Source: Basipetospora chlamydospora (lineage: Eukaryota > Ascomycota > Sordariomycetes > Microascales). From it: a stretch of DNA of 64,000 nt. The stretch is from positions 4,440,618-4,504,617 of the forward strand of contig BCHP01000003.1 in assembly GCA_001599675.1 (NCBI GenBank). Reading direction: 5' to 3'. Under the pieces are notes generated by a model, which did not search any database, was not told where the DNA came from, and saw only the letters and a list, made by a program, of their open reading frames with translations. This document shows, piece by piece, positions 12,212-22,260 of this stretch; the stretch's first letter is position 1; each line of letters starts with the position of its first letter. A program made the position numbers and the translations under genes.

Positions 12212-14285
12212 ATGAACTGTATAGTACTCCGTAGCAACAACGTCCTCTCATCAGATCCAATGTCACTCGGGTCGCAAAGCGCCACCGCGCGCCCGGCCAC
12301 TTTACAGCTTTGCGGGGCTCTAGTATCCGTCTTCACCGTCTGGTTTGCCTGGGGCTGGTACCAGCGGCGTAAGGTAGGCAGACAAGTCCACTGAGTGCGA
12401 CTAACACCCGCTCCCCGCTTTACTTGGCGTGCTGTTGTTTCTTCAGATCACAGAAGACTGATGCGAAAAGGATTTTTTCTTGGTTGTAGAATGAGCGGCG
12501 TTTCGCTCTCGAGAACGGGTGTCTGCCCCTGCAGCCACGGCCGGGGAGGTGGCCCCTTGGCCTGGACATCCTGAAGAAGGCCTTCGTTTACCGGGGCCAC
12601 ACCATGGCGCTCATCGTCATGGGTATGGAAAAGTCGGGCAACACCGCCGACCAGACAATGCTCGGAGCCCGCGCTGTTGGCACGTCGGAGCCAGAAAACA
12701 TCGAAGCCGTCTTGTCGACCAAGCACAACGGTACGGAGTCCATAAATCCCTTTCCGACCCAACCCCTCAGCAGAGATCAAGGCCATTGACACAGGACCAA
12801 TCCCCACCGCCCCCAGACTACAGCCTGGGAGTCCGAAGCACGGCCTTCAGCGCCCTCCTCGGCAACGGCATCTTCACCCAGGACGGCCCCGCCTGGAAGC
12901 ACTCCCGCCAGCTCCTGCGCCCGCAATTCGCCACGAACAAGTCCCGCAACTTCGACTACACCCGCGCCTGCGTCGAGGACCTCATCGCCTCCGTCCCCGC
13001 GAGCGGCGTGGTCGACCTGCAGCCGCTCGCCTTCAAGCTCACCTTCGACACCACCATGTTCATGATCTTCGGCGAGCCCGCGTCCAAGGCCGGCCTGCGC
13101 GAGCTCGTCGGCGGGCAGGGCGTGGAGGGGTTCGCGAGGGTGTTCGACACGGCGCAGGTGTACCTCGCGCGCCGCGGGGTGCTGGGCAAGTTCTACTGGG
13201 TTTTGAATACTCGCGAGTTTCGGGAGGCGTGTAGGTGGTGCCACGAGTTTGTCGACCGGGCGGTGGCGAGGGCGCTGGAGGAGGCGCCTGGTGGGGATGA
13301 TGATGCTGGTGAATATGATGAGAAGGTCGGGAGATCGTTTGTGGAGGAACTCATGGAGCAGACGAGGGATCCGCTAGTTCTCAGGGACCAGTGCTTGAAC
13401 GTCCTTCTCGCAGGCCGCGACACAACAGCGTGTTGCATCATGTGGACGTTGTAGGTTAGCCCCTTTATCAAACCCCTTTCACTGGCCCAGGGAAACTCAC
13501 ATCTACTCTTATACAGCCGACTTCTATCTCGCCATCAAGATGTCGTGAAACGCCTACGCGAGGAAATCGACAGTGTATGCGGCCTAGGAGCCGGTGCGCC
13601 CACCCCGACGAGAGAGGACCTGAAGAAGATGACGTACCTGAACCTGATTCTCAAAGAGGGTATGTTTCACGAGATCCCCGTTTCAACTCGTTGGAGTAAG
13701 CTGATTCCACTAACGAGCTCTCATGAACAGTCCTCCGGCTGTACCCATCTGTGCCGATGAACGCCCGAGAGGCCGTTCGCATGACGGTCCTCCCCCGAGG
13801 AGGCGGGCCCGACCGCAAGTCGCCGCTGCTCATCCGGCCTGGCGACCTCGTGAGATACTCCGTATACGCGATGCACCGCCGGAAGGACATCTACGGCGGT
13901 GATGCCGAGGAATTCCGCCCAGAAAGGTGGGAGGACGACAGGCTGAGGAATGTTGGTTGGGGGTACCTTCCCTTTAACGGCGGGCCGAGGTTGTGTCCTG
14001 GACGTAAGTACTTCCCGCGAGGGCAGGGGCGCAAACCCACGAGTTGTGGAAAACGTCCAGTGCTGTTGGGTCTTGGGTCCTGATTGCTAACCACACGGGG
14101 TCCGGGCCCTTGTTGAAGAGGACTTTGCGCTGCTTTCGGCTGCGTATACTATTGCGCGCGTGGTCCAGGTGTTCCCCAAGATGGAGCTTCCCGCTACGGA
14201 GGCGCATGTGCCAGTCGGGAAGGAGAAGCAGACCCTGACCCTGGTCATCTCCAGCGGGGATGGCTGCGTCGTGTCGCTGAAGTGA
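12212..14285 (+). CDS. cytochrome P450, CYP52-like
   Basis: Six exons: 12212-12373, 12490-12730, 12817-13450, 13517-13659, 13731-14003, 14119-14285; all five junctions keep frame and give about 539 residues. An N-terminal hydrophobic segment (LCGALVSVFTVWFAWGW) anchors it in the ER. Visible P450 marks are the I-helix AGRDTT, the ExxR motif formed across an intron (KEVLRLYP), FRPERW, and the haem loop FNGGPRLCPG with Cys482; the next exon gives QDFALLSAAY. GIFTQDGPAWKHSRQLLRPQF and the haem region resemble the CYP52/CYP539 group, which hydroxylates alkanes and fatty acids at the omega end. The start is uncertain: ATG at 12260 is also possible. Without a reductase or cluster partner nearby the substrate is inferred from family only. 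Confidence 0.88.
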
Positions 14286-14678
14286 GCGGCCCTGGCTTCG
14301 CAGGGTTATCCGGGGAGCATGATCTTAGAAACAGCACTAGTCAATGCTAGGTCAGATGCAGATAGAGAGGGACCAGGTCACACAGAGGGCGAGTTACGGA
14401 TGGCTTGTAGCCGGGATTCGAAGCGCCCTATTAAAATTGATTGCGTTTCTTCAATTTCGATCACCTTGATACGAGTAGTGAACTGACCAGTAGCTTCGGG
14501 CACTGTCCTTGAACCCCTAGGCATCCCGAGAAATCGTGTTGATTGTGCCTGTGTACTATGTGCCTTGGGAGAGGCCTTTAAATAATGACGCACTCTGCCA
14601 CGACCGAGCTGGGTCTCAGGTACCAAACATTACTAGAAAACAACTGAAATGAGAAACGTCAAATGGTACCGTTTGCCA
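14286..14678. other. convergent spacer, no gene seen
   Basis: 393 bp between the 3' ends of the P450 and the GFA gene. It should contain both 3' UTRs; nothing else is recognisable. Confidence 0.5.
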
Positions 14679-15848
14679 CTATTTCTTCTGCTGACTCTCC
14701 TCTTCTTCCCTCGCCTTCTTCTCCTCTCTCAGCACCCTCGGCGGGCACTTCGGATACCCGCGCATAACCCTCCACTCCTCGCACTGCACCTCCGAACCCC
14801 TAGCAAGCCCCTCCCTCCACCCACCAGCGACATCAGCCTGCCAGAAGACCTCGCCGTAGTTCCAAGAGAGCAGGCCATCGGCCCGCGCCCCGTCCGGGTG
14901 GTCCAGCAAGCCCACAGCAAGGTCAACCATGTCGGGCCTATCGTGCACGACATAAAAGACGCTCGCCGAGCAGCGCGAGCAGAAGTACCTCTCCACATCG
15001 GGAGAGCTCTGGTAGTACTTCAGGGTTCCCAACTTGGGGTCCCGGGCATCGGCCCTCTCCTTGAGTTCGGAGATGCTCTTGGGGAACGGCGTGCCGTCGG
15101 TAAATTCGAGGTGCGAGAGCGGGGGAAACGTCCAGTTGACTAGGTCGCACCCGAAGGCGAGGCGACACGAGTCGCAGCACTCTATGGTGGTGTGGTACTT
15201 GCACGTCGAAGGGTTGATGTAGGGCATCAGGTCCTCCGTCGGCCGCGCAGCCATGTCCACGGCGCTCCGGAGGGTAAAGTCCACGCCCCTGCAGTGGCAC
15301 CACACGGGCGTGCGCTCCGGGTACGCCAACTCCTGCCCGGCCGGCGCCTCGACCATCTCGGCAAGATCCGACGATGCGGGCCACTCATAGGGCAACACTT
15401 CCGTGTCGTCATCCCATGCTTTGTACCGCTTAATCACCTCGCCGTCGGCGTCCTTGCGAAGCCACATGGTCGCGCCGCCGTCCTGCGTGTCGCCCACGAA
15501 GATGTGCGACTCGTATTTCACGAGGCCCGGCGAGTTGTCGAGGCAGCCGAGGACGACAGAGGGCGTGGACCCGGGCTTCGTGCCGAGGTAGAACATGGGC
15601 GTGCCGCACTTGTCGCAGCTGTAGACGGTGAGACGGGGTGTGAAGCTGTACGCCTGGAGGGTGGTGGTGACGTCCTCCTTTGGGTTGGGCCACTTCGTGG
15701 TGGCAAGGTACATGGAGCCCCGGGCATGTCTGCACGACTTGCAGTGGCAGGCGGTCGCAAGGAGAGGAAGGGAGGACTGGGCCACAGTTGTCTCGAAGAC
15801 GTGCGCCTTGCAGAGACAACGTGCGGTGACTGTGGTTTCGTTGGCCAT
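14679..15848 (-). CDS. tandem GFA/CENP-V domain protein
   Basis: Single exon, 389 residues. Two copies of the glutathione-dependent formaldehyde-activating enzyme fold (GFA, DUF636) lie head to tail. Domain 1 (about 5-150) has CLCKAH, ACHCKSCRH and YSCDKCGTPMF. Domain 2 (about 183-330) has WCHCRG, CCDSCRLAFG and FCSRCSASVFY. The paired cysteines are the zinc ligands of this fold. Bacterial Gfa adds glutathione to formaldehyde, but most fungal members have no tested activity, so a thiol-adduct or zinc-binding role is inference. The C-terminus is a charged tail rich in Glu and Lys. There is no signal peptide or membrane segment, so it is probably cytosolic. Confidence 0.85.
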   Translation of the reverse strand: MANETTVTARCLCKAHVFETTVAQSSLPLLATACHCKSCRHARGSMYLATTKWPNPKEDVTTTLQAYSFTPRLTVYSCDKCGTPMFYLGTKPGSTPSVVLGCLDNSPGLVKYESHIFVGDTQDGGATMWLRKDADGEVIKRYKAWDDDTEVLPYEWPASSDLAEMVEAPAGQELAYPERTPVWCHCRGVDFTLRSAVDMAARPTEDLMPYINPSTCKYHTTIECCDSCRLAFGCDLVNWTFPPLSHLEFTDGTPFPKSISELKERADARDPKLGTLKYYQSSPDVERYFCSRCSASVFYVVHDRPDMVDLAVGLLDHPDGARADGLLSWNYGEVFWQADVAGGWREGLARGSEVQCEEWRVMRGYPKCPPRVLREEKKAREEEESQQKK

Positions 15849-16394
15849 GTTTGGGACGTTGCTAGTATAGGTTGAACACTAGTAGACTTGGAATGATGGC
15901 AGAAGATGGAATGGAAAGAGAAGGGAGGATCCTGTGAATGTGAAATATAGGCCGCCGAGGGAACAAGATGACCAATTCAAAGGGAGCTTGTGACGTCGGC
16001 ACTGGAACCTGGAAGGGCGTGCTGTCCCAGCTTCCCCGCATCGCCGGGTTACATTAATGGCTCGGATCTTGATTTGGCAGGTTTATTGACACCTTTGTAA
16101 TACGGACCTTGCAGATCAGGCTACAAGGAGGGTGTCATGGGAAGGGCGCGGGAAAGATGCTGAGAACCCTGGTGAATATTTGCGTGGTTTCAAACTGCCG
16201 AAATTCACGGGGGTACGTGAATTGAATTGCAGGACTCTGTTATCCTGCTTGGGAAGGGCTCCCTTCCTCGTCAAGGGCGCACGTAAGAAACAGATAGGCA
16301 TTCGTCTAGTCTGCGATGAGCGGAAAAGGACGAGAGGCAGGTCATGAAAGAAGAAGAAAAAAAAGTAAGAGGCAGGAGAAGTTAATGAACACGG
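15849..16394. other. intergenic, no gene seen
   Basis: Promoter side of the GFA gene followed by unassigned DNA up to the A-rich tract. Frames here are short and unlike any family I know. Confidence 0.45.
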
Positions 16395-16476
16395 AAAAAA
16401 AAAAAAGAAAAGAAAAAGAAAAGAAAAAAAAAAAAAAAAGAAAAAAAAAAAAAAAAAAAAAAAAAGAAAAAAAAAG

Positions 16477-16523
<47 letters not shown>

Positions 16524-16790
16524 AGAAAAGAAAAAAAAAAGAAATGAAAAAAAAAGAAAAGAAAAAAAAAGAAAAGAAAAAAAAAAGAAAAGAAAAAGAA
16601 AAGAAAAGAAAAAAAAAGAAAAAAAAGAAAAAAAAAGAAAAAAAAAGAAAAAAAAAAGAAAAAAAAAAAAGAAAGAAAGAAAAGAAGTCCGAGTTGGTTC
16701 GGATGCGTAGGGATGTGAATTGAGCCCCGATGCTGGGGTCGAACTCGCGGCCTTGAGATTGAGAGTCGCGCTCTACTACTGAATAGTTGT
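16395..16790 (-). mobile_element. candidate tRNA-derived SINE with long pyrimidine tail
   Basis: On the minus strand a tRNA-like head runs from about 16,790: a D-arm/A-box-like AGTAGTAGAGCG, the stretch GCGACTCTCAATC that resembles tRNA-Lys, and a B box GTTCGACCC (plus-strand 16735-16747). It is followed by a short body with the hairpin TCCGA/TCGGA and then about 290 bp of T/C-rich tail (A/G-rich on the plus strand, 16395-16686). The cloverleaf is broken, so this is not a working tRNA. Head, body and simple tail in this order are the layout of a SINE. A decayed tRNA next to an unrelated microsatellite is the alternative. Confidence 0.45.
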
Positions 16791-17410
16791 CTTTAGTGCT
16801 GCTGTTCCCGCTTATGCAGGCCCTTAAAATATCGGACTGGATTTCCGACGCGAACTCGAGGTTTACCTCCTAAGCTGTTTTGGCCATCCTGTTCTGCGGG
16901 CAACCCTCTGATCACACTGGCTCGGACATGGTGATGCATAGCGGTGCCTCGGCTACGGTGGTTGATCAGCGAGTATCTCAGTCGAGTATTGATAGGGGGT
17001 GTCAATGAAATGTTTAAAGCCTGATGATCTCCGCGTCCTATTGTCCCAAGATCTAGTGTACTGATCCTGATTATAGGTGGCCTTGATTGTGCGCACCTGA
17101 GGACGCCTGATAGACAAGCTCGGATTTCGACCCCCGAACGAGTCAGTAAAAGACGGTGGTTTCTATAAATGGGTATCTCGAGACTAAAGATGCACATCTA
17201 ACTCTTTACTCCTAGGAAGACGCCCGTTTTCAATGGATGATAAGCCGTCAGTCAACACCGCAGCTAGAACTGTCGTAAGCCGTACGCCAACAAAAACTTC
17301 AAAAGCCCCATGCGATCTCTGATGCCTCGAAATCCTTCAGCGCCAATACAAACGCCCTCGGGCGATTTAACGCACCATCTGGATGACCAGTACCGGTAGA
17401 TCGCCAAAAA
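16791..17410. other. intergenic, no gene seen
   Basis: About 620 bp between the SINE candidate and the 3' end of the thioesterase-like gene. A 134-codon frame on the minus strand (17197-16793) looks random and has no recognisable motif. Confidence 0.4.
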
Positions 17411-18271
17411 CTAGGGTGACGCGACGGACTGGAGAAACGCGACGATGTCGTCCACCTCCTCGGGGGCCTTGAGCCAGTGGCCCTCCTGCTCCGCGCCCGA
17501 GTACTCCTTCCAAGTCATGTCCAGGCCGATGTTGCCGAGCACACGCTTCGCGTTCCGCCCGAGCTCAATATCGACGTAAGCGTCATCGGCGCCGTGGCCG
17601 AGAAACATCGGCATGGAGAGCAGCGATGCAGAGGTCGGCTGACTCCCATTCACTGCGCCCATCATGCTCCGCACAAACCCATCCGCTTGCTTTGTCTCGG
17701 AGTCGACGGCCGACTCACCCTGGTGTGGCCACTCGCGGCTGAGCAGTCTGTCGATACTTCCCGCAAAGGGGAGCCAAGTGCTCGCGCCCACAAAAGCCCC
17801 TAGCCTCCTCTTCTTGCCCGAGAAAAGCAGCGCCCACATACCGATCGCAGCCCCCTGGCTAATCCCGCCAAGGATCACCTTCTCCGAGGCCCCGCGGAGC
17901 TTCTCGATCTCCGCATCCAGGATACCCCCCAGGTACGCCACGGACTCCTTGATGCCGCCTATCTGCAGGTCTGGCCGGGCGTCGACATTGGAGAGTGAGC
18001 GAGCCTCGAACCAGGCCGGAATGTATTCCTCGAAGACGGTGCTCCAGAGCGTCCGCGAGGACGGGAAGACGAAGCGCCAGCCGGGTAGCTTCTGCATGAG
18101 CGTGGCCCCGTCGGAGAGCACGGTGCCGGCGAGCTCGTTGGCGAACTCCTCGCCATCGGAGCCGCGGCCGTGGAGGAAAACGAGCGTGTGCGTGTGGGCG
18201 TGTCCCGGGGCGGGCTCAATGATGTGGACCTCCCCGAAGGGGGTGGCAGGCTCCGATATTTCGGGTTCCAT
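17411..18271 (-). CDS. acyl-protein thioesterase/carboxylesterase-like hydrolase
   Basis: Single exon, 286 residues, phospholipase/carboxylesterase family (PF02230 type). LVFLHGRGSDGEEF gives the oxyanion region, GGISQGAA carries the nucleophile Ser138, GHGADDAYV gives Asp230 and EQEGHWL gives His265, so the Ser-Asp-His triad is complete. Family members such as LYPLA/Apt1 remove palmitate from proteins or hydrolyse lysophospholipids in the cytosol. The protein is about 50 residues longer than yeast Apt1, with an insert around 180-215, and belongs to the fungal side-branch whose substrates are unknown. There is no signal peptide. Confidence 0.88.
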   Translation of the reverse strand: MEPEISEPATPFGEVHIIEPAPGHAHTHTLVFLHGRGSDGEEFANELAGTVLSDGATLMQKLPGWRFVFPSSRTLWSTVFEEYIPAWFEARSLSNVDARPDLQIGGIKESVAYLGGILDAEIEKLRGASEKVILGGISQGAAIGMWALLFSGKKRRLGAFVGASTWLPFAGSIDRLLSREWPHQGESAVDSETKQADGFVRSMMGAVNGSQPTSASLLSMPMFLGHGADDAYVDIELGRNAKRVLGNIGLDMTWKEYSGAEQEGHWLKAPEEVDDIVAFLQSVASP

Positions 18272-18728
18272 CAGTCGAAACTAGTGTGCAATACCTACAC
18301 TTGTTGCAAAGCCTGGAACTGGGACGCTGTTGTCTAACTGTGTTTGGTGAATCGTTGATCTGATCTGATCGATGATGTTCTCTGCAAGATGCAAGCATGG
18401 GCATAATAGGAGGCACTGCCACCCTTCAATTTGCGTTCAAAATAAAAAGCACGTCATGTGTTCTTCGCTCCCTACTGACACGTGACGTGGACTGGACATC
18501 GGAGTCATTTGGATTGATTCAAACATGACTATCTAGGACGAAGTTTAAATGATAGTATGGACAAATAAATATTTCGAATCTGATCGGCCTTGAGTTCTGC
18601 ATTTCGAATCGTCTCCAACACTTCAATCTATCGCTGGGAGCCTAACTCCACCACATTATCTATCTACTCCCGAGCAGCCACAACCACCAAACACTCAATC
18701 AGACAGGGGCCTATCCTTTCAGCCCACC
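18272..18728. other. bidirectional promoter region
   Basis: 457 bp between two divergent starts (hydrolase on minus, kinase-like gene on plus). The sequence just before the plus-strand ATG is rich in CAACCACC-type tracts as in fungal 5' UTRs. No specific operator is identifiable. Confidence 0.45.
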
Positions 18729-19898
18729 ATGACCGCAACACTACGGACGATCATTGCAAACGGGGACAAGGCGGCGAGAGAGGCCTACGAACTCGCCAAT
18801 ACCCTTATCCTGAAGCAGTTGACATCCAAAGTCCAACAATCACCATCCGTCGATGTATCAGAATGGTTAATGCAACAGACCAAGTTATATCCCACTCTTC
18901 GCCGCCGCCTCGCCGAAGCGGCATCCAAGAGCAGTGCACGAATTACTCCTCAGGACCAGGAAACCACATCTAGCAGCAACAAAACTCACACGCTTCTGAT
19001 ACAGGGTGCAGTTGAGGTCGTGAGTCCGCTCCTCGACGACGTCGTTGGCTTGGCCAGTTCAGCCCATCCCGGGGCCGGGCTTCTAGACGAACCTCTCACA
19101 CTCGAAGCGTCTCTGAACCGAGCGATGGAACACAGCCAGGTATTATGGGCCCTCCATGGTACTGTGGTAATGACCATTGGGGAATCAGGGGTTGTCAAGA
19201 TCAGTAATTCACTCGACCCAGACGGCATCACGAACCTGGAATACATCAACACCAAAGTCCCCAATATCCCGACGCCAAAAAGCCTAGGTGCTCTACGATC
19301 CGGCGGGCGAACATACGCCTTTATGTCTCGAGCCGAAGGTGTGTCGCTCGATACCATATGGGGCCAGCTTTCGACAACACAGAAGCGATCCATCCAGAGC
19401 CAGCTAAACGGCATCTTCGGCGCCCTGCGCACCAAGGTACCGGAGGACTCACCGAATATAGGAAGCTTCGTGTCGGGCACATGCAAGGACATGCGAAGGG
19501 ACTTTCGAGCGAGCGAAAGGCCGATACGGAGCGAAGCAGACTTGAACGACTTCCTCTGTACCGAGCCGGGTAGGACGCAGACGGTGCGCATCAGGATGGC
19601 TCGGTCATCCATGAGGGAAGACCACCGCTTGGTCATGACCCACGGCGACTTGCACCCCCGCAACATCATGGTCAAGGGGTTTCAGGGTGAGGAGGAGGGG
19701 GATGTTCGGATAACGTCTCTCATTGACTGGGAAACGGGTGGCTGGTATCCAGAACATTGGGAGTTCATCAAGGCAATGTCCGGAGCCGACCCAAGAGGCC
19801 CGTTGGCGGATTGGTGCGAGTATCTGCCGACGGAGGCCATTGGCACATGGACTATAGAGTACTCCTTGGATCACATTATTAGTCGTTGGCTTGGCTGA
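18729..19898 (+). CDS. aminoglycoside-phosphotransferase-fold kinase-like protein
   Basis: Single exon, 389 residues. The C-terminal half has the APH/choline-kinase signature: THGDLHPRNIMV with catalytic Asp307 and Asn312, and SLIDWETGG with the metal-binding Asp333, followed by YPEHWEFIKA. The N-lobe is less clear; GTVVMTIGESGVVKIS (about 150-165) is a possible nucleotide-binding strand. Fungal genomes carry many such genes. They are annotated from the APH fold but rarely act on aminoglycosides, and small alcohols, amino sugars or proteins are possible targets. The first 90 residues are not conserved in the family as I know it. No signal peptide is seen. Confidence 0.85.
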   Translation: MTATLRTIIANGDKAAREAYELANTLILKQLTSKVQQSPSVDVSEWLMQQTKLYPTLRRRLAEAASKSSARITPQDQETTSSSNKTHTLLIQGAVEVVSPLLDDVVGLASSAHPGAGLLDEPLTLEASLNRAMEHSQVLWALHGTVVMTIGESGVVKISNSLDPDGITNLEYINTKVPNIPTPKSLGALRSGGRTYAFMSRAEGVSLDTIWGQLSTTQKRSIQSQLNGIFGALRTKVPEDSPNIGSFVSGTCKDMRRDFRASERPIRSEADLNDFLCTEPGRTQTVRIRMARSSMREDHRLVMTHGDLHPRNIMVKGFQGEEEGDVRITSLIDWETGGWYPEHWEFIKAMSGADPRGPLADWCEYLPTEAIGTWTIEYSLDHIISRWLG

Positions 19899-21117
19899 CT
19901 CCTTATTTTTCTCTTTTTGTCCTGCTAACTCGTACCTCTTCACACCTCTCGCGCCCCGAGTGCTCTGACCCAGGGCTCACATCCTGTGAGAAAAAAAGAA
20001 AGCCCTACGATCCAGCTTCTGGATACCGACGTGTCGATTGGGGCGCCTAAGCAGTGTCGAATCTTGAATTTCCCCACCTAGCAGGCTCTTCGCCTCGGAG
20101 TGCCCATCGAGGAGACAGTCAGCGCGACCATGTCGAGCTGCGTCAACGATTTCATCCTTACAACTATTAATCTATCAAAGGTGACTCTCAATCTGCCGTT
20201 ATAACGCCTCATATACGTGCAGGAAGCACGTTTAATCAGCTTTCGTAGAATCAATGACAATAAGCCCATAAGAACCCTCGATATTTTGAGGGGTTTTGTA
20301 TGGTTGTAGTACTTTAGGAGATCATAATGATGACACCAGCTCTTTTGAAGATACACAACGACCAAGATGCATTCTGGCATTCGATGGTAGGTGATTTTTT
20401 GGAGCACCTTTGTAAGGCAGATGCCATATGAAAGTCCGTAATATTACAGCCGGTTGGCCGGAAAGGGCGAGGACGAATAGGCCGAGCCCCCGCGGGGAAA
20501 AGAGGAGAAAGAGAGAGAGCGTCCGTCTTCATCATCCGTTCCCTGCTATGCAATGGACTTTAAAGGGATCATGATTTCGTAGCATCTTGTCATCGTGGTG
20601 CGGCGGTACAAAATGGGTGGAGTTCTCAACACAACAAGCTGCGAGCTGGGATGCAATCGGAAGCCCGCCGTCTTCTAGCTCGGTCTGGTATCTCTATCCC
20701 CGCACACCGCAATTAACCGCAGCTTGGCTTGTTTCCGAGGTTGGTTGAGCAGGTTGCGAGGTCCGGAGGATCTCCGTCGCACAAGTAACACCACTTTCCA
20801 TCCCAGGAGGGTGAGCATCGCACTACGGAATAGTAGACCAAGATGCTGCTTCAGAAGACACAGCAATGCATTGGCGTATAGCGTCTCTGTTTGAGCCTAT
20901 GGGGCTAAGTGCTGGACAATAAGGATCAATCATTTGTGACCTGTATTGAGAACTGCAATCAAAACTAGGTAACAGAGGTCGATTGATTCCCTGATAAATC
21001 CCTCCTCTTAGAAACCAGATAGAACAAACGGAAGAGAACACACCAGTTCACCCATTGGTATGAGCATCACCATAGTGAACAAAGTCCACCCCGCCCATGA
21101 TTCCAACCGAAATCCGG
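19899..21117. other. intergenic, no gene seen
   Basis: About 1.2 kb between two convergent genes. Only short frames without motifs are visible. Confidence 0.4.
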
Positions 21118-22260
21118 TCAAGGTGTGAGCTTCAACAGACGGCCACCGGGACCATCTTCAAGCAGGTACAATGCGCCCTCCGGTCCTTGCCTGACAGTGC
21201 GGATGCGCTTGCCCATGGGGAACCGCTGAGCCTCGCGCGCGGTGTCGCCGGTAACCTCCACACGCACTAGTGACATGGAGGACAGGCCGCTGATGAAGAT
21301 GTTGTTTTGCCAGGCCGGGAACAGGTCGCCGGTGTAGTAGACCAGGCTCGACGGTGAAATCACGGGGTTCCAGAAGACCTTGGGCGGGATGAACTCGGGG
21401 CGGGTGTTGTGGCCCGGAATCTGCCGGCCGTCGTAGTGGTTGCCCTCGGACACAACCGGCCAGCCGTAGTTGCCGCCGCGCTCAATCACGTTGACCTCGT
21501 CGCCGCCCATGGGGCCCATCTCAATCTCCCAGAGGCGGCCCTCGGGGTCAAAGGTGATCCCCAGCGGGTTTCGGATCCCCAGCGCCCAGATCTGCGCCGA
21601 GACCTCGCCCTGGTCGGCGAACGGGTTGTCCGCCGCCGCGGTGCCGTCGTCGTTCAGGCGCAGGATCTTGCCGAGGTTGGACTTCATGTCCTGGGCGGGG
21701 TCGAACTGCTGGCGCTCGCCGGAGGACACCCACATCGTCGCGTTGGCGTCGAAGAGGATGCGGTGCCCGAAGTGGCCGCTGCCGACGACCTTTTGCGACT
21801 GGCGCCAGATGACCTCGAGGTCCTGCAGGGCGCCGCCGCCGTTGTCGTTCAGGGCGAGCGTCGCACGCGCGATGGCGGCGCCGGCCGTCCCGCCCTCACC
21901 CTCGGCATAGCTGATGTAGACCTTGTTGTTCTCCTCGAACTGCGGGTGGATGGCGACGTCGCCGAAGCCGCCCTGCCCGCCGTACGCGACGGCAGGCACG
22001 CCGGTGATCTCGCCCTTTGTGTTGCCCGCCGGGTCGAACAGGCGCAGCGTGCCCCGCTTCTCGGTGACGAGGATGCGGCCGTCGGGAAGGAAGGCCAGCG
22101 CCCAGGGTTCGTCGAAGTCTGCCATGGGCGTGGTCTGGAAGTTGCCCTGGCGCGCCGCGAGATGCCCGCTTTCGGTGCCTTGTGATGGCGCAGCGAAGGC
22201 GCTACCGCAGGCGGCTATCACCGCCAGCGCCCAGGTCGCGGAAACTGAAAGAGGGATCAT
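21118..22260 (-). CDS. secreted PQQ-type soluble sugar dehydrogenase
   Basis: Single exon; the ATG at 22260 is chosen because it is followed by a clear signal peptide (MIPLSVSATWALAVIAACG, then SAFA|APS), giving 380 residues; an upstream in-frame ATG at 22305 adds 15 residues. The protein is a six-bladed beta-propeller of the GSDH/Asd family: EPWALAFLPDGRILVTEKRG, GGQGGFGDVAIHP, GSGHFGHRILFD with the likely catalytic His, ALGIRNPLGITFDPEGRLWEIEMGP, and GGNYGWPVVSEG. Homologues oxidise aldose sugars with pyrroloquinoline quinone and calcium; fungal relatives include the AA12 pyranose dehydrogenases. Fungi are not known to make PQQ, so the cofactor would come from bacteria or plants. It probably acts outside the cell. 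Confidence 0.85.
   Translation of the reverse strand: MIPLSVSATWALAVIAACGSAFAAPSQGTESGHLAARQGNFQTTPMADFDEPWALAFLPDGRILVTEKRGTLRLFDPAGNTKGEITGVPAVAYGGQGGFGDVAIHPQFEENNKVYISYAEGEGGTAGAAIARATLALNDNGGGALQDLEVIWRQSQKVVGSGHFGHRILFDANATMWVSSGERQQFDPAQDMKSNLGKILRLNDDGTAAADNPFADQGEVSAQIWALGIRNPLGITFDPEGRLWEIEMGPMGGDEVNVIERGGNYGWPVVSEGNHYDGRQIPGHNTRPEFIPPKVFWNPVISPSSLVYYTGDLFPAWQNNIFISGLSSMSLVRVEVTGDTAREAQRFPMGKRIRTVRQGPEGALYLLEDGPGGRLLKLTP

Noticed and set aside
15192..15875. 227-codon plus-strand frame
   Set aside because: It lies antisense to the tandem GFA gene and lacks motifs; a GC-rich shadow.
16316..16723. 135-codon frame of almost only Lys, Glu and Arg
   Set aside because: It is a translation of the A/G-rich simple tract (tail of the SINE candidate on the other strand), not a protein.
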